From Rhizaria sp. SCN 62-66 (taxonomy: Eukaryota; Rhizaria, unplaced), in the NCBI GenBank assembly GCA_001724265.1, contig MEDY01000299.1, positions 1 through 38,029 of the forward strand: a stretch of 38,029 bases of DNA. The letters are read 5' to 3'. A program made the translations under genes and the position numbers. This document shows, one piece after another, positions 1-8,499 of the stretch. A model generated the notes under the pieces. It was not told where the DNA came from, searched no databases, and saw only the letters and a program-made list of their open reading frames with translations. Numbering within the stretch: the first letter of the stretch is position 1; each line of letters starts with the position of its first letter.

Positions 1-34
1 GTATTTTGTTGCCAACTTGACTTGAACGAAATCC

Positions 35-91
35 CTCTGGGCTCCCTCCCCACGGCCCAGAGGCCGGTCCGCGCCATCCTACGACGGACCG
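35..91. repeat. Two adjacent GC-rich hairpins
   Basis: CTCTGGGC at 35-42 pairs perfectly with GCCCAGAG at 55-62 (8 bp stem, 12-base loop). Directly beside it CGGTCCG at 65-71 pairs with CGGACCG at 85-91 (7 bp stem, 13-base loop). They stand out in an otherwise AT-richer spacer. Function is unknown; a promoter element of a gene off the left edge or a small RNA are both possible. Confidence 0.5.
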
Positions 92-258
92 ATGGTTAAG
101 TTTGGTCTCATTCAGTAAAGAAAAGGGTACAAACATATGTATTATTTGATTTGGTAGTGTAGGAGTATCTTCGATCGAAAAGGCAGCTTAATTGTGAACC
201 ATAACGTCTCGGTGCGCAATGAACAGTGAATGCTGTGACAGTTGCGCAGGGAGAAAGG

Positions 259-290
259 ACAAGCAAGCACGCAGACAAGCAAGCACGCAA
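259..290. repeat. Tandem 16-base duplication
   Basis: The unit ACAAGCAAGCACGCAG at 259-274 is followed at once by a copy at 275-290 that differs only in its last base. It lies in the probable 3' flank of the aconitase gene and looks like a recent slippage duplication. Confidence 0.7.
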
Positions 291-675
291 GACGGGCAAC
301 AAAAACTTGGTAACGTAGTATCACTATCAACAAGCCCAATCAACGCGTACGAGAGCGATGAGAGGGACTGCGACTTATGACATCTTATCTTGCAGAATGC
401 AGACATATAAAACAAACAGCAAACTAAAACTAGGACTATAAAGCGAGCATTATCAAAGCTAACAGAACTCCACACGGTCAACAAGTCGTGCAACTTCATC
501 AACAGGCTACACAGCGCTGTGTGCATGCTTCACTAAGTGGCGCAGTGCGGCAGTGCAGTGCGAGACATAGTTGCGAAACAAACGCAGCGTCTGTGTGCGC
601 ACGTGTCAACATGAAGTACGCGCACATTAGAGCACGCGTGAGTGTGGCAGGCGGGCATGAAAGCATGCTGCGTGC

Positions 676-3600
676 TTACGCAGTGGAGGACTTGAGGATG
701 CTGCGGAGGACGTAGTTCAGAATGCCGCCGTGGCGGAAATACTCGACCTCGACCGCGGTGTCGATGCGCGACTTGACCTGGAACGACTCGATGGAGCCGC
801 CGGTCACGGTCACGGTGAAGAGCTGGTTCACGGAGAGAGGTGCGGACTCGAGGTCGATGGAGAACTGCTCCTTGCCGGTGAGGCCGAGGGTGTCGGCGTT
901 CTCGCCGTTGACGAACTCAAGGGGGAGCACGCCCATACCGACCTGTGAAGTTAGTTCACAGAAGCGCAACAGAAGATTCGAGGAATGGAAGGCAAAGTGA
1001 GCGCAAAGAATAAATGAACATGTTGATAGACGATGGCAGATAAATTTGGTGATAAAATAAAAGGAAAATGAGGTTGGAAAATGAGGTTGCAAGTGAAGAA
1101 AGAGAGACCCCCGTGGAACCGGCAGGCCTCTCGCGATTTGCAGTCCCGGCGCGAGCCGGCTGTTGTAGTCCCAAAATGAAACGGATGTCTGTGAAAAGCC
1201 AGAGTCTCCGGGATTAAAGATGGGACAAAAAGAAAGAGTGCATTCAAGAAAAAATAAAATAAAGATGTAGAGAGAGAGGAAAGTGAACGTACGAGGTTGG
1301 AGCGGTGGATGCGCTCGAAGGACTCGACGATAACGGCCTTGACGCCCTGGAGGAAGGGGCCCTTGGCAGCCCAGTCGCGGGACGAGCCGGAGCCGTACAT
1401 CTTGCCGCCGATGACGACGGTGGCGAAGCCGTCCTTCTTGTAGCGCTCAGCGGCGTCGAAGATGTACATCTCCTCGCCGGAGGGCACGTGGAGGGTCTTG
1501 GCCGAGGCCTTGCCCGCAAGCAGCTTGTTCACAATGCGAGTGTTGGCGAAGGTGCCGCGCGCCATGAGCAGGTCGTTGCCGCGGCGCGCGCCGTAGGAGT
1601 TGAAGTCGGCGGGCTTGACGCCACGGGACTCGAGGAAGACGGCGGCGGGCGAGTTCTTGGCGATCTTGCCGGCGGGCGAGATGTGGTCCGTGGTGATTGA
1701 GTCGCCGAGGTTAAGCAGGCAGTAGGCCTTGTCGACCGACTTGGCCGCCGCGGGCTCCACGCCCATGCCGTGGAAGTACGGCGGGTGGTGGATGTAGGTC
1801 GACTCGCCGTCCCAAGGGTAGAGCGTGGACTGCTCCACCTGGAGCGCGTTCCACGAGTCGGTGCCGCGGGTGATGTTTGCGTAGACCTCCTTGAACATGG
1901 ACGAGACGACGCACTCGGCCTCGACGGCCTGGATCTCGGTGGACGAGGGCCAGATGTCGGCCAGGAACACGTCCTTGCCGGCGGCGTCCTTGCCGAGGGG
2001 CTGGGCCTCGAAGTCGAAGTCGGTCGTACCGGCGAGCGCGTAGGCGACGACGAGCGGGGGCGAGGCGAGGTAGTTAGAGCGCGTCGCGGCGTGCACGCGG
2101 CCCTCGAAGTTGCGGTTACCGGAGAGCACGGCCGAGGCGACGACGTTGCCTTCGGTGATGGCGGTCTCGACGACGGCGGGGATGTCGCCGGAGTTGCCGA
2201 TGCACGTGGTGCAACCGAAGCCGACGGCGTTGAAGCCGAGCTTCTCGAGGTAGGGCGTCAGGCCCGCGCGCTCGAGGTACTTGGTGACGACGTGCGAGCC
2301 GGGCGCGAGCGAGGTCTTGATGTAGGGCAGCGTGGTAAGGCCGGCCTCGACGGCGCGCTTGGCGAGCAGACCCGCGCCGATGAGCACGGAAGGGTTCGAC
2401 GTGTTAGTGCACGAGGTGATGGCGGCAATGACGACGGAGCCGTGCGAGAGCGGGTATGACTTGCCCTCGAACTCAAACATCGTGGGCGCAGCCTTGGCCT
2501 CGTCGGCTGAGAGACCGTAGCCCTTGGGGCCGACGGGCGCCGTGAGCGCGTTGACAAAGTCCGTCTTCATCTCGGAGAGCTTGACGGCGTCGTGGGGGCG
2601 CTTGGGGCCAGCGAGCAGTGGCACAACGGTGGCGAGGTCGAGCTCGAGCGTCGAGTTGAACTCGGGCACGGTCTCGGTGCCATCGTGGGTCAGGAACATG
2701 CCCTGCGCGCGGAGGTAGGCCTCGACGTAGGCGATCACCTCGGCGTCACGGTTAGTCTGGACGAGATAGTCGATGGAGCGCTTGTCCATGGGGAAGAAGC
2801 CCATGGTGGCGCCGTACTCGGGGGCCATGTTGGCAATCGTGGCGCGGTCGGCGAGCGACAGCGCGGCGACGCCGGGGCCGTAGAACTCGACGAACTTGCC
2901 GACGACGTTGTGCTTGCGCAGCATGGCCGTGATCTGGAGCACGAGGTCCGTGGCCGTGGCGCGCTGGTCGAGCTTGCCGGTGAGCTTGAAGCCGACGACC
3001 TGGGGCAGGACCATCGACACGTGCTGGCCGAGCATCACGGCCTCGGCCTCGATACCGCCGACACCCCAGCCGGCGACGCCGAGGCCGTCGATCATGGTGG
3101 TGTGAGAGTCGGTGCCGACGACGGAGTCGGGGTAGAGCACGCCGTCCTTGTTGAAGACGACGCGCGCGAGGTACTCGAGGTTGACCTGGTGCACGATACC
3201 GGAGCCGGGGGGCACGATCTGGAGGTTGTCGAAAGCCTTGGCACCCCACTTGAGGAACTGGAAGCGCTCAGCGTTGCGCTCCATCTCGATGCGGAGGTTC
3301 TCCTCGACGGCGTTCTCGTTGCGGTACGAGTCGACCTGCACGGAGTGGTCGATGACGAGGTCAACGGGCACGAGAGGGTTGATCTTATCAGCCTGGCCGC
3401 CGAGCTGGGTAATAGCGTCACGCATGGCGGCGAGGTCAACGACGCAGGGCACGCCAGTGAAGTCCTGCAGGATCACGCGCGCGGGGCGGAAGGGGATCTC
3501 GACGGACTCCTCGGACTTCTTGCGCCAGTTGAGGATGTTCTCGACGTCATCCGGGGTGATGACGAAGTTGTCGGTGTTGCGGAGAGCAGACTCGAGCAGG

Positions 3601-3728
3601 ATGCGGATCGAGAAAGGGAGCTTCGCGACACGCTCGTCGTTGAGCGCGGGCAGCGAGTAGTACTTGTACTTCTTCCCGTTGACGTCGAGCTCCGTAAGAA
3701 GCTTATCGAAAGGATTCGACGAAGACAT
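676..3728 (-). CDS. Aconitate hydratase, cytosolic IRP1/AcnA type (two exons)
   Basis: This enzyme interconverts citrate and isocitrate using a [4Fe-4S] cluster. Exon 1 is 3728-1293 and exon 2 is 942-676, joined at phase 0, giving 900 residues, close to the roughly 890 of animal IRP1. The three cluster cysteines are present: Cys440 in SCTNTS, and Cys506 and Cys509 in [10 protein letters not shown]. Other family motifs are [13 protein letters not shown], the GNRNFEGR segment and [12 protein letters not shown]. The splice restores the conserved IHRSNL/VGMGV segment. The ATG at 3728 is chosen because the frame stays open 46 codons further upstream but contains no ATG, so no targeting peptide is encoded there. 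The upstream stretch ends in a CATAACAG acceptor-like site, so a 5' UTR intron is possible. Cytosolic location is inferred. RNA binding (the IRP role) cannot be judged from the sequence. Confidence 0.96.
943..1292 (-). other. Spliceosomal intron of the aconitase gene
   Basis: The intron is 350 bases. On the minus strand it starts GTACGT right after the CTC (Leu) codon and ends CTAACTTCACAG before GTC GGT ATG. The CTAAC near the 3' end is a good branch-site candidate. Removing it is required: read straight through, the frame leaves the conserved aconitase C-terminus, which resumes exactly after the AG. Confidence 0.95.
1063..1088. repeat. 13-base perfect tandem repeat inside the aconitase intron
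   Basis: GGAAAATGAGGTT occurs twice head to tail (1063-1075 and 1076-1088) within the intron. It is probably replication slippage. No effect on splicing is evident. Confidence 0.8.
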
Positions 3729-4132
3729 CTGGTCCCTGTTATGTGTCAAGGTATCAAGAGAGACAACCAAAGGGCGAGAAGATGCAACCAAAGGAAGTAA
3801 TCGCCGGATGGATATGTGCAGGAACGCAAGCACATGGAAAGCGGAATAAAATGGAAGAAGGTTCAAAAGTGTGAGTTATTGTAGAATGGAATGAAGGCAA
3901 ATGTAGATCTGAAGGGATTAATGATGAAACGCATCTGAGAAGTGCAGCGACGGGTCAAGATGCGTAGAGCCGGTCCTTGCCGCAAGATCTGCACGACTCC
4001 AGGTGTTAGATCATGCCCAGTGTCAATGCAGAATAAATATCAAGCAACGTCAGTAAGTCACATGTAGTTATATCCCAAAAGCACAACAAAGCAGAGGTAA
4101 TAAGGGCCCCTTTAACGCAGCTCAAAATCGCC

Positions 4133-4166
4133 CCCAGTCACTGCCCATCATCCGACGGGCGCTGGG
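4133..4166. repeat. Imperfect GC-rich hairpin
   Basis: CCCAG (4133-4137) and GCCC (4143-4146) pair with GGGC (4157-4160) and CTGGG (4162-4166), with a small internal loop. It is followed at once by GTTAAGCCGC (4166-4175), a 10-mer that also occurs at 11681-11690 upstream of another plus-strand gene. The stretch from CCATC to TTAAG resembles 74-100 at 20 of 27 positions. Confidence 0.4.
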
Positions 4167-4433
4167 TTAAGCCGCGGTGGTCGGTCGATGACCGTGAGAC
4201 GCAGCAGTCGGCGAAAAAGAAGAGAGCCCCTTCAGTCTGACAGAGAGCCGTTGCCTCGATGGGGAAACAGTTGGTTGTCATGTTCTCGTTGAGAAGCTCT
4301 GATTCAAATTTATTCAATTTAGGAGTAGTGTCGGCACTTGTTTTTGCAACGTGAACGGCTTGTTTTGGTTCGACTGACGGTCATATGCCGAGGCAATCAA
4401 TCCCCGTTAAACTACATTCGGCGTGCGCGAGTT

Positions 4434-4488
4434 GAGAGGCGTGGCATGTCAAAACAAGTCATGCCACGCCTTGACCTCTCGGCATGAC
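4434..4488. repeat. Two overlapping, mutually exclusive inverted repeats
   Basis: GGCGTGGCATG (4438-4448) pairs perfectly with CATGCCACGCC (4460-4470) across an 11-base loop. GAGA (4434-4437) can extend the stem with TCTC (4477-4480) across a bulge. The right arm is also part of a second inverted repeat: GTCATGCC (4458-4465) with GGCATGAC (4481-4488). The two hairpins share bases and cannot form together. They sit about 230-280 bp upstream of the ATG at 4719, in promoter territory. A paired binding site for a dimeric factor is as likely as an RNA structure. Confidence 0.65.
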
Positions 4489-4718
4489 GAAAGGTTTCTT
4501 TACTTTTGAAAGAGTTTGTGTATGTATATTTATCTCACGTCCTTTGCACTTTCTTTTCCGCCCTTTAAAACGCCACTATGGCCTCACAGAAAACCGTACC
4601 ACCACCCATCCCTCCAGAACGGTTGTGACATTGCAACTGTTCTAGTCTCCGTAGCTGAGTCCAATAGACGTACCCAGCGCCCAGCTCTGAGGTTTAATCG
4701 GTGCCAGTATTTAGCAGC

Positions 4719-7211
4719 ATGCAGTCAGGCCTTTCTCCCGACCAGCAGTGGCGCGACAGGCCGGCGTCGTCGGTGTACTCGTCGCCGTGGGGCGCCAACG
4801 CCGCTGCGGTGCAAAACGCGCCGTGGTACGCGCAGATGAAGGAGCAGCACACATTCAAGCGCCGCATGGACGCGATGAACATCCCGTACTACACCGCGAT
4901 TGATTGCAAGGCCATCGCTTCCACAAACAACTTCGCAGCGCTCGAGACGTTGCTGCCCGATCTGACTCTGAGCAACGTCTCGCACGCCGACGCGGCGTCG
5001 ATGACCGCGGCGCAAGTCGTCAACCTCGTTCGCGTCATGCAGCTTGGCCTCGAGTATCTTGACGGCGTCCGTGCCGCACTGCTCGCCAACGCCGACCGCG
5101 CTGCGCTCCACATCCAGTCCCTCGAGACCGGTCAGCGCTCTAACAGCTCCTCACTGCCCTCTGCCCGCGCCGGCCGCGACAACGGCACTGGTGGCGGCAT
5201 GTCCCCCGAGCAGTACACCGAGCTCATGACAGTTGTGCGCCAGGCCGCCGCGTCTGCCGCCGCCGCAGCCGCGCGCCCAGTCGCGGCCCCCGCTCCTGTG
5301 GCGACCGCGCTGGTGCCCAGCGCGGCGACGACCGAGCGCGAGGCGCGTCTGCAAAGCGCACTGGACCGCGCGTCGGTCGAGATTGCACAGCTGCGCCAGC
5401 AGCTCGGCGAGTTTGCGGCCACGATTCAGGCGCGCGACGTGGCGCTGGCGACCGAGTTCGAGCGCCGCGACGCCGAGCGCCGCGACACCGAGCGTGCTAA
5501 GTACCAGCAGGCCATGGAGGTCGAGGAGAAGACGCGCAAGTTGCGGCAGGAGCAGGAGATCCTCAACCGCGAACGTCTGCTCAACCTGGAGAAGGAGCGC
5601 CTCGAGCGCGCGCGCCTTGCGATGGAGCTGGAGCGCCAGCAGCAGGACTCGGCGGCCAACAAGGCGCAGACGGACGTGATCGAGCTGCAGCGCCAGCTCA
5701 TGCTGCAGCTCCAGATGTGCTCCGCCGCGCTCAACGCCAACCCGAACGCGATGGCGGCGCAGCAGCCGCCCGCGTTGCTGCCGCCCACGCCCGCGCCGCT
5801 GCCGGCGCTGATGCCGCCGATGCCCGCGGCCGCGACGGCGCTGGTCGAGGCCGCGCCCGCGATGGCGGCCACGGCGCCGCTGCCGCCCACGGCACCGCAG
5901 AATCCGCCCGACGACTACCGGCTCTACATCTCGTGCCAGGACCTGCCCAAGACGGACTGGTTCTCGCAGGCGGACCCGTTCTTCGTGATCTTCACTGCGC
6001 CCAAGCACAGCATCCCGGACTTCTCCAAGGCGCCGACGCCCGGATGGTCGATCCACACGATCACGCCCGTGATCTGGGACTCGCCGAACCCGACCTGGCC
6101 GCACCCGATGGTGATCCGCTGGCAGCCCGGAGAGGACCTGGCACTGCACTTCCAGCTCTGGGACTCGGACACCAAGGACGCCATCACGATCAACAACTAC
6201 ATGAAGCAGGAGTTCATCGGCTCCGCCGCGCTCACGCTACAGTCTGTGTGCGCGCCCGACAAGCTGGACAAGATGTGGAGCTTCCAGCTGCTGAGCCAGA
6301 AGGGCAAGCCGCTCAAGTCCGGTCGCATGCAGATCCGCGCCGTGTCGACCAACGCGGAGCAGGACGCCGAGCGCCGCCGCCGCGAGGAAGAGAACGCGCG
6401 CGCCGATGGAGAGCGCCGCGCGCGCGAGGCCGCCGAGGAGGCCGAGCGCCGCCGCCGCGAGGAGGAGGCCAAGCTTGCCGCCGAGCTCGAGTCGCTGCGC
6501 CGCAAGCAGGCCGAGGACGAGGCGGCGCGCCGCGGCAAGGAAGAGGCGATGCGGCTCATCGCAGAGCGCGAGCGCGAGCTCGAGGCGAAGCGCAAGGAGC
6601 TGGAGAACCACCTGGCCATGGAGGGCGTGTATGCGGAGCGTATGAACGCCATGGTCGTGTACAAGCTGCGCACGGCGTGCAAGGCCATGCCCGAGCGCCA
6701 CGGGCGGTCCAGCGACCCGTTCGTGCTGCTCATGTCGACAGAGCTGCAGAAGGGGCTCAACGGCGTCGCCGCGCAGCCGCCCAAGGTGGTGGGCATGACC
6801 GAAGTTGCGGCGTCAACGGTTAACCCGGAGTTCTACAAGCCGCTCACGCTCATGTGTCCCGAGTTCGAAGACCAGATGCTTGAGTTCCAGGGCTGGCAGT
6901 CCGACGTCGGCGGCGCTGTGACCGACTCCAACTACGATCAGCAGACCTTTGTGGGCTCCGCCACACTGGCGCTGCAGCAGCTGATCAAGACACCCGAGGT
7001 CAACGTCACCGTGCCCTTCTCGCAGCGCGGCAAGCCCATGTCGACGGCCGTGACCGTGGTGCTGCGCCGCGACGAGGCCGAGTGCCAGGCCTGGAAGGCC
7101 AAGGTCGTCGAGCTCCTCGACAAGTACCACAAGAAGGCCGACGTCATGCGCGGTGAGATCGCGTACCTTGAGCGCTCCATCCAGGACCAGCGCCAGCGCC
7201 TTCATGCCTAA
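4719..7211 (+). CDS. DZIP1-like N-terminal domain protein with coiled coils and two C2 domains
   Basis: The product has 830 residues. Residues about 43-125 resemble the Dzip-like N-terminal domain of DZIP1/DZIP1L, which act at the ciliary base: HTFKRRM start, then a conserved end RVMQLGLEYLDGV. Coiled coil follows (about 205-335), then a Pro/Ala linker, a C2-like domain (398-541), a charged coiled coil (546-640) and a second C2-like domain (643-783). C2A keeps acidic residues in both calcium loops (Asp408, 413, 419; 482, 484, 487). C2B keeps few, so it may not bind calcium. Both are closest to copine-type C2s (e.g. FIGSA and FVGSA turns). The C2H2 finger that follows the N domain in animal DZIP1 is absent. 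The ATG at 4719 is the first in frame; six codons upstream begin only with GTG. A ciliary transition-zone or membrane-tether role is inferred. Confidence 0.8.
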   Translation: MQSGLSPDQQWRDRPASSVYSSPWGANAAAVQNAPWYAQMKEQHTFKRRMDAMNIPYYTAIDCKAIASTNNFAALETLLPDLTLSNVSHADAASMTAAQVVNLVRVMQLGLEYLDGVRAALLANADRAALHIQSLETGQRSNSSSLPSARAGRDNGTGGGMSPEQYTELMTVVRQAAASAAAAAARPVAAPAPVATALVPSAATTEREARLQSALDRASVEIAQLRQQLGEFAATIQARDVALATEFERRDAERRDTERAKYQQAMEVEEKTRKLRQEQEILNRERLLNLEKERLERARLAMELERQQQDSAANKAQTDVIELQRQLMLQLQMCSAALNANPNAMAAQQPPALLPPTPAPLPALMPPMPAAATALVEAAPAMAATAPLPPTAPQNPPDDYRLYISCQDLPKTDWFSQADPFFVIFTAPKHSIPDFSKAPTPGWSIHTITPVIWDSPNPTWPHPMVIRWQPGEDLALHFQLWDSDTKDAITINNYMKQEFIGSAALTLQSVCAPDKLDKMWSFQLLSQKGKPLKSGRMQIRAVSTNAEQDAERRRREEENARADGERRAREAAEEAERRRREEEAKLAAELESLRRKQAEDEAARRGKEEAMRLIAERERELEAKRKELENHLAMEGVYAERMNAMVVYKLRTACKAMPERHGRSSDPFVLLMSTELQKGLNGVAAQPPKVVGMTEVAASTVNPEFYKPLTLMCPEFEDQMLEFQGWQSDVGGAVTDSNYDQQTFVGSATLALQQLIKTPEVNVTVPFSQRGKPMSTAVTVVLRRDEAECQAWKAKVVELLDKYHKKADVMRGEIAYLERSIQDQRQRLHA

Positions 7212-8499
7212 GTCGGTTGCGGAGTCGTACATGTGATGCGTTGTGGAGATTAAGGTATTTCTGTGAAGGATTTTTTGTGCTTTCTTGTTTGTTTGTTTTT
7301 TGTTCTTTAAGCTCATAATTTAGCAGAGTTTGTACTGTGTCTTATCAAAGATTGTCCACGCGTCTGTAAAACAAGTTCTACAAAACGTATCTAGATGTGG
7401 TCGGACAGCATATGTGACGCGCGCGATCTGTGTCATGTCACCTTTCGTTGTTGATTCATCGGCTGAATACAAATTGGATACTACAAATTGAAGAGTCTTT
7501 AAAATTAAACGAGTGTATATGTGCAGAAAATCCCTTTTGTGGCCTAAAATGCCGTGATTGCGTCAGCAAGACAGCATAGGTGTCGACCGAAGGGGTGTAG
7601 CGTGGACGAGACGTAAAAGTCTCCGTAGAGAGCATGCGCATCAGTGTAACAAAGGGTACACGAGCACGAGCAGACCCGGAAATACCAGCGCAAGACGAAA
7701 AAATGCAATGTTAATACGAAAACGCGTGTTAAGCGTGTGAAGAAATCAATCAGACAATCGTGAGTAAGGGGGGAACATCCGAGACACAGGGCACAATGCG
7801 CGCGGCAGTGGCCGACGGCGCAGCGCAGCGACAGCACACATCGACATGGCGACAGTGCGGTGACAGCAAAGCGCTGTCTGACGGCGGCATGGGAAGCGGC
7901 GTTGTGCACGGAAGTGAAAGCGTCTTGCTTATGAGGGATGACTTGCAATTCTGACAACATGGATGACGTAGTGAGAAAGCCAAAGTTCAAGACAAAGATA
8001 GTAAGACGAGCCGTGACGAAATTAAACGAAACGAAACGAAAAATGAGAATCCGAAATGAATGAGGTTTCTTTTCTCCGAGGGGGGATACAAAGAGGAAAG
8101 ATGATACAGAGAAACTAAGATCGTTTTTGGTTCTAGTAACACTGTGGCAAAAAATGATAATTAAGGCATAATGCAAAGACTGAGCCAATGAAAATGAGGA
8201 TTGTGACATGAAAAGAAAAAAATGAGACAACGAAAAACAAAAGCGAAACAAACAAAAGAAAAAACGTCGGTTTGGTGAACAAAAGGATCAAAAAATACGA
8301 ACATCTTCTAAGAAAGCAAGTCACGGGGACACGAGTGCGGGCGCAGCTACAGACGCACAAGTTAACACACTGTGGGAAATATGCAAATACGGATTGGAAG
8401 ACACGCAGACAGCAGTCATTGACTCGTAGTCTTAGATCAAGCTCAGGTCAGAGCCGGTCGCTCGCTGGCGCTGTCTAGCGTTGTCGCTAAAAAAGCAAT
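7212..8499. other. Convergent spacer (3' ends of two genes)
   Basis: The genes on either side end towards this 1.29 kb, so it should hold both 3' UTRs. A GC-richer island at about 7780-7930 interrupts otherwise AT-rich DNA. It can be read in several frames but shows no family signature and no good start. A 235-codon minus-strand open frame (8251-7544) is rich in Phe, Cys and Ser and lies wholly downstream of the stop at 8500, so I regard it as non-coding. No polyadenylation signal is certain. Confidence 0.5.

Larger units (their letters stand above)
1..675. other. Spacer left of the aconitase gene, including its probable 3' UTR
   Basis: I recognise no gene here. The stretch next to 676 lies downstream of the minus-strand aconitase stop and should contain its 3' UTR. 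Read on the minus strand it is rich in T and C. A 112-codon minus-strand frame with an ATG (526 to 188) is cysteine- and leucine-rich, resembles no family I know, and is probably chance. The region also holds two adjacent hairpins (35-91), a 16-base tandem duplication (259-290) and GCAGTGC-like short repeats around 542-563. The first 100 bases could belong to the promoter of a gene to the left, which is off the window. Confidence 0.5.
3729..4718. promoter_or_regulatory. Divergent promoter region between aconitase and the DZIP1-like gene
   Basis: The two genes point away from each other, so both promoters should lie in this 990 bp. The leader on the aconitase side (minus strand, about 3874-3729) is C/T-rich and contains TCACACTTTT (3865-3874), which also occurs about 145 bases before the ATG at 12114. 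On the other side TCTCAC lies at 4533-4538, just after a TATGTATATTTA stretch. The middle holds an imperfect hairpin (4133-4166) and a strong pair of overlapping inverted repeats (4434-4488). No coding sequence is recognised. Promoter assignments rest on position and composition only. Confidence 0.5.

Noticed and set aside
188-526. 112-codon minus-strand ORF with ATG
   Set aside because: It lies in the probable 3' UTR of aconitase, is Cys/Leu/Ser-rich with no motif, and its composition follows the T-rich strand.
3729-3866. N-terminal extension of aconitase that could be a mitochondrial targeting peptide
   Set aside because: The frame is open for 46 more codons and would be basic and hydrophobic, but it contains no ATG (it opens with TTG), and an acceptor-like site lies just before the ATG at 3728. 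The leader is probably untranslated.
4350-4372. GGTTCGACT resembling a tRNA B box
   Set aside because: No matching A box, acceptor stem or cloverleaf can be drawn around it.
7544-8251. 235-codon minus-strand open frame
   Set aside because: It is in the convergent spacer, downstream of a complete gene's stop, with Phe/Ser/Cys-rich low-information sequence and no recognisable domain.
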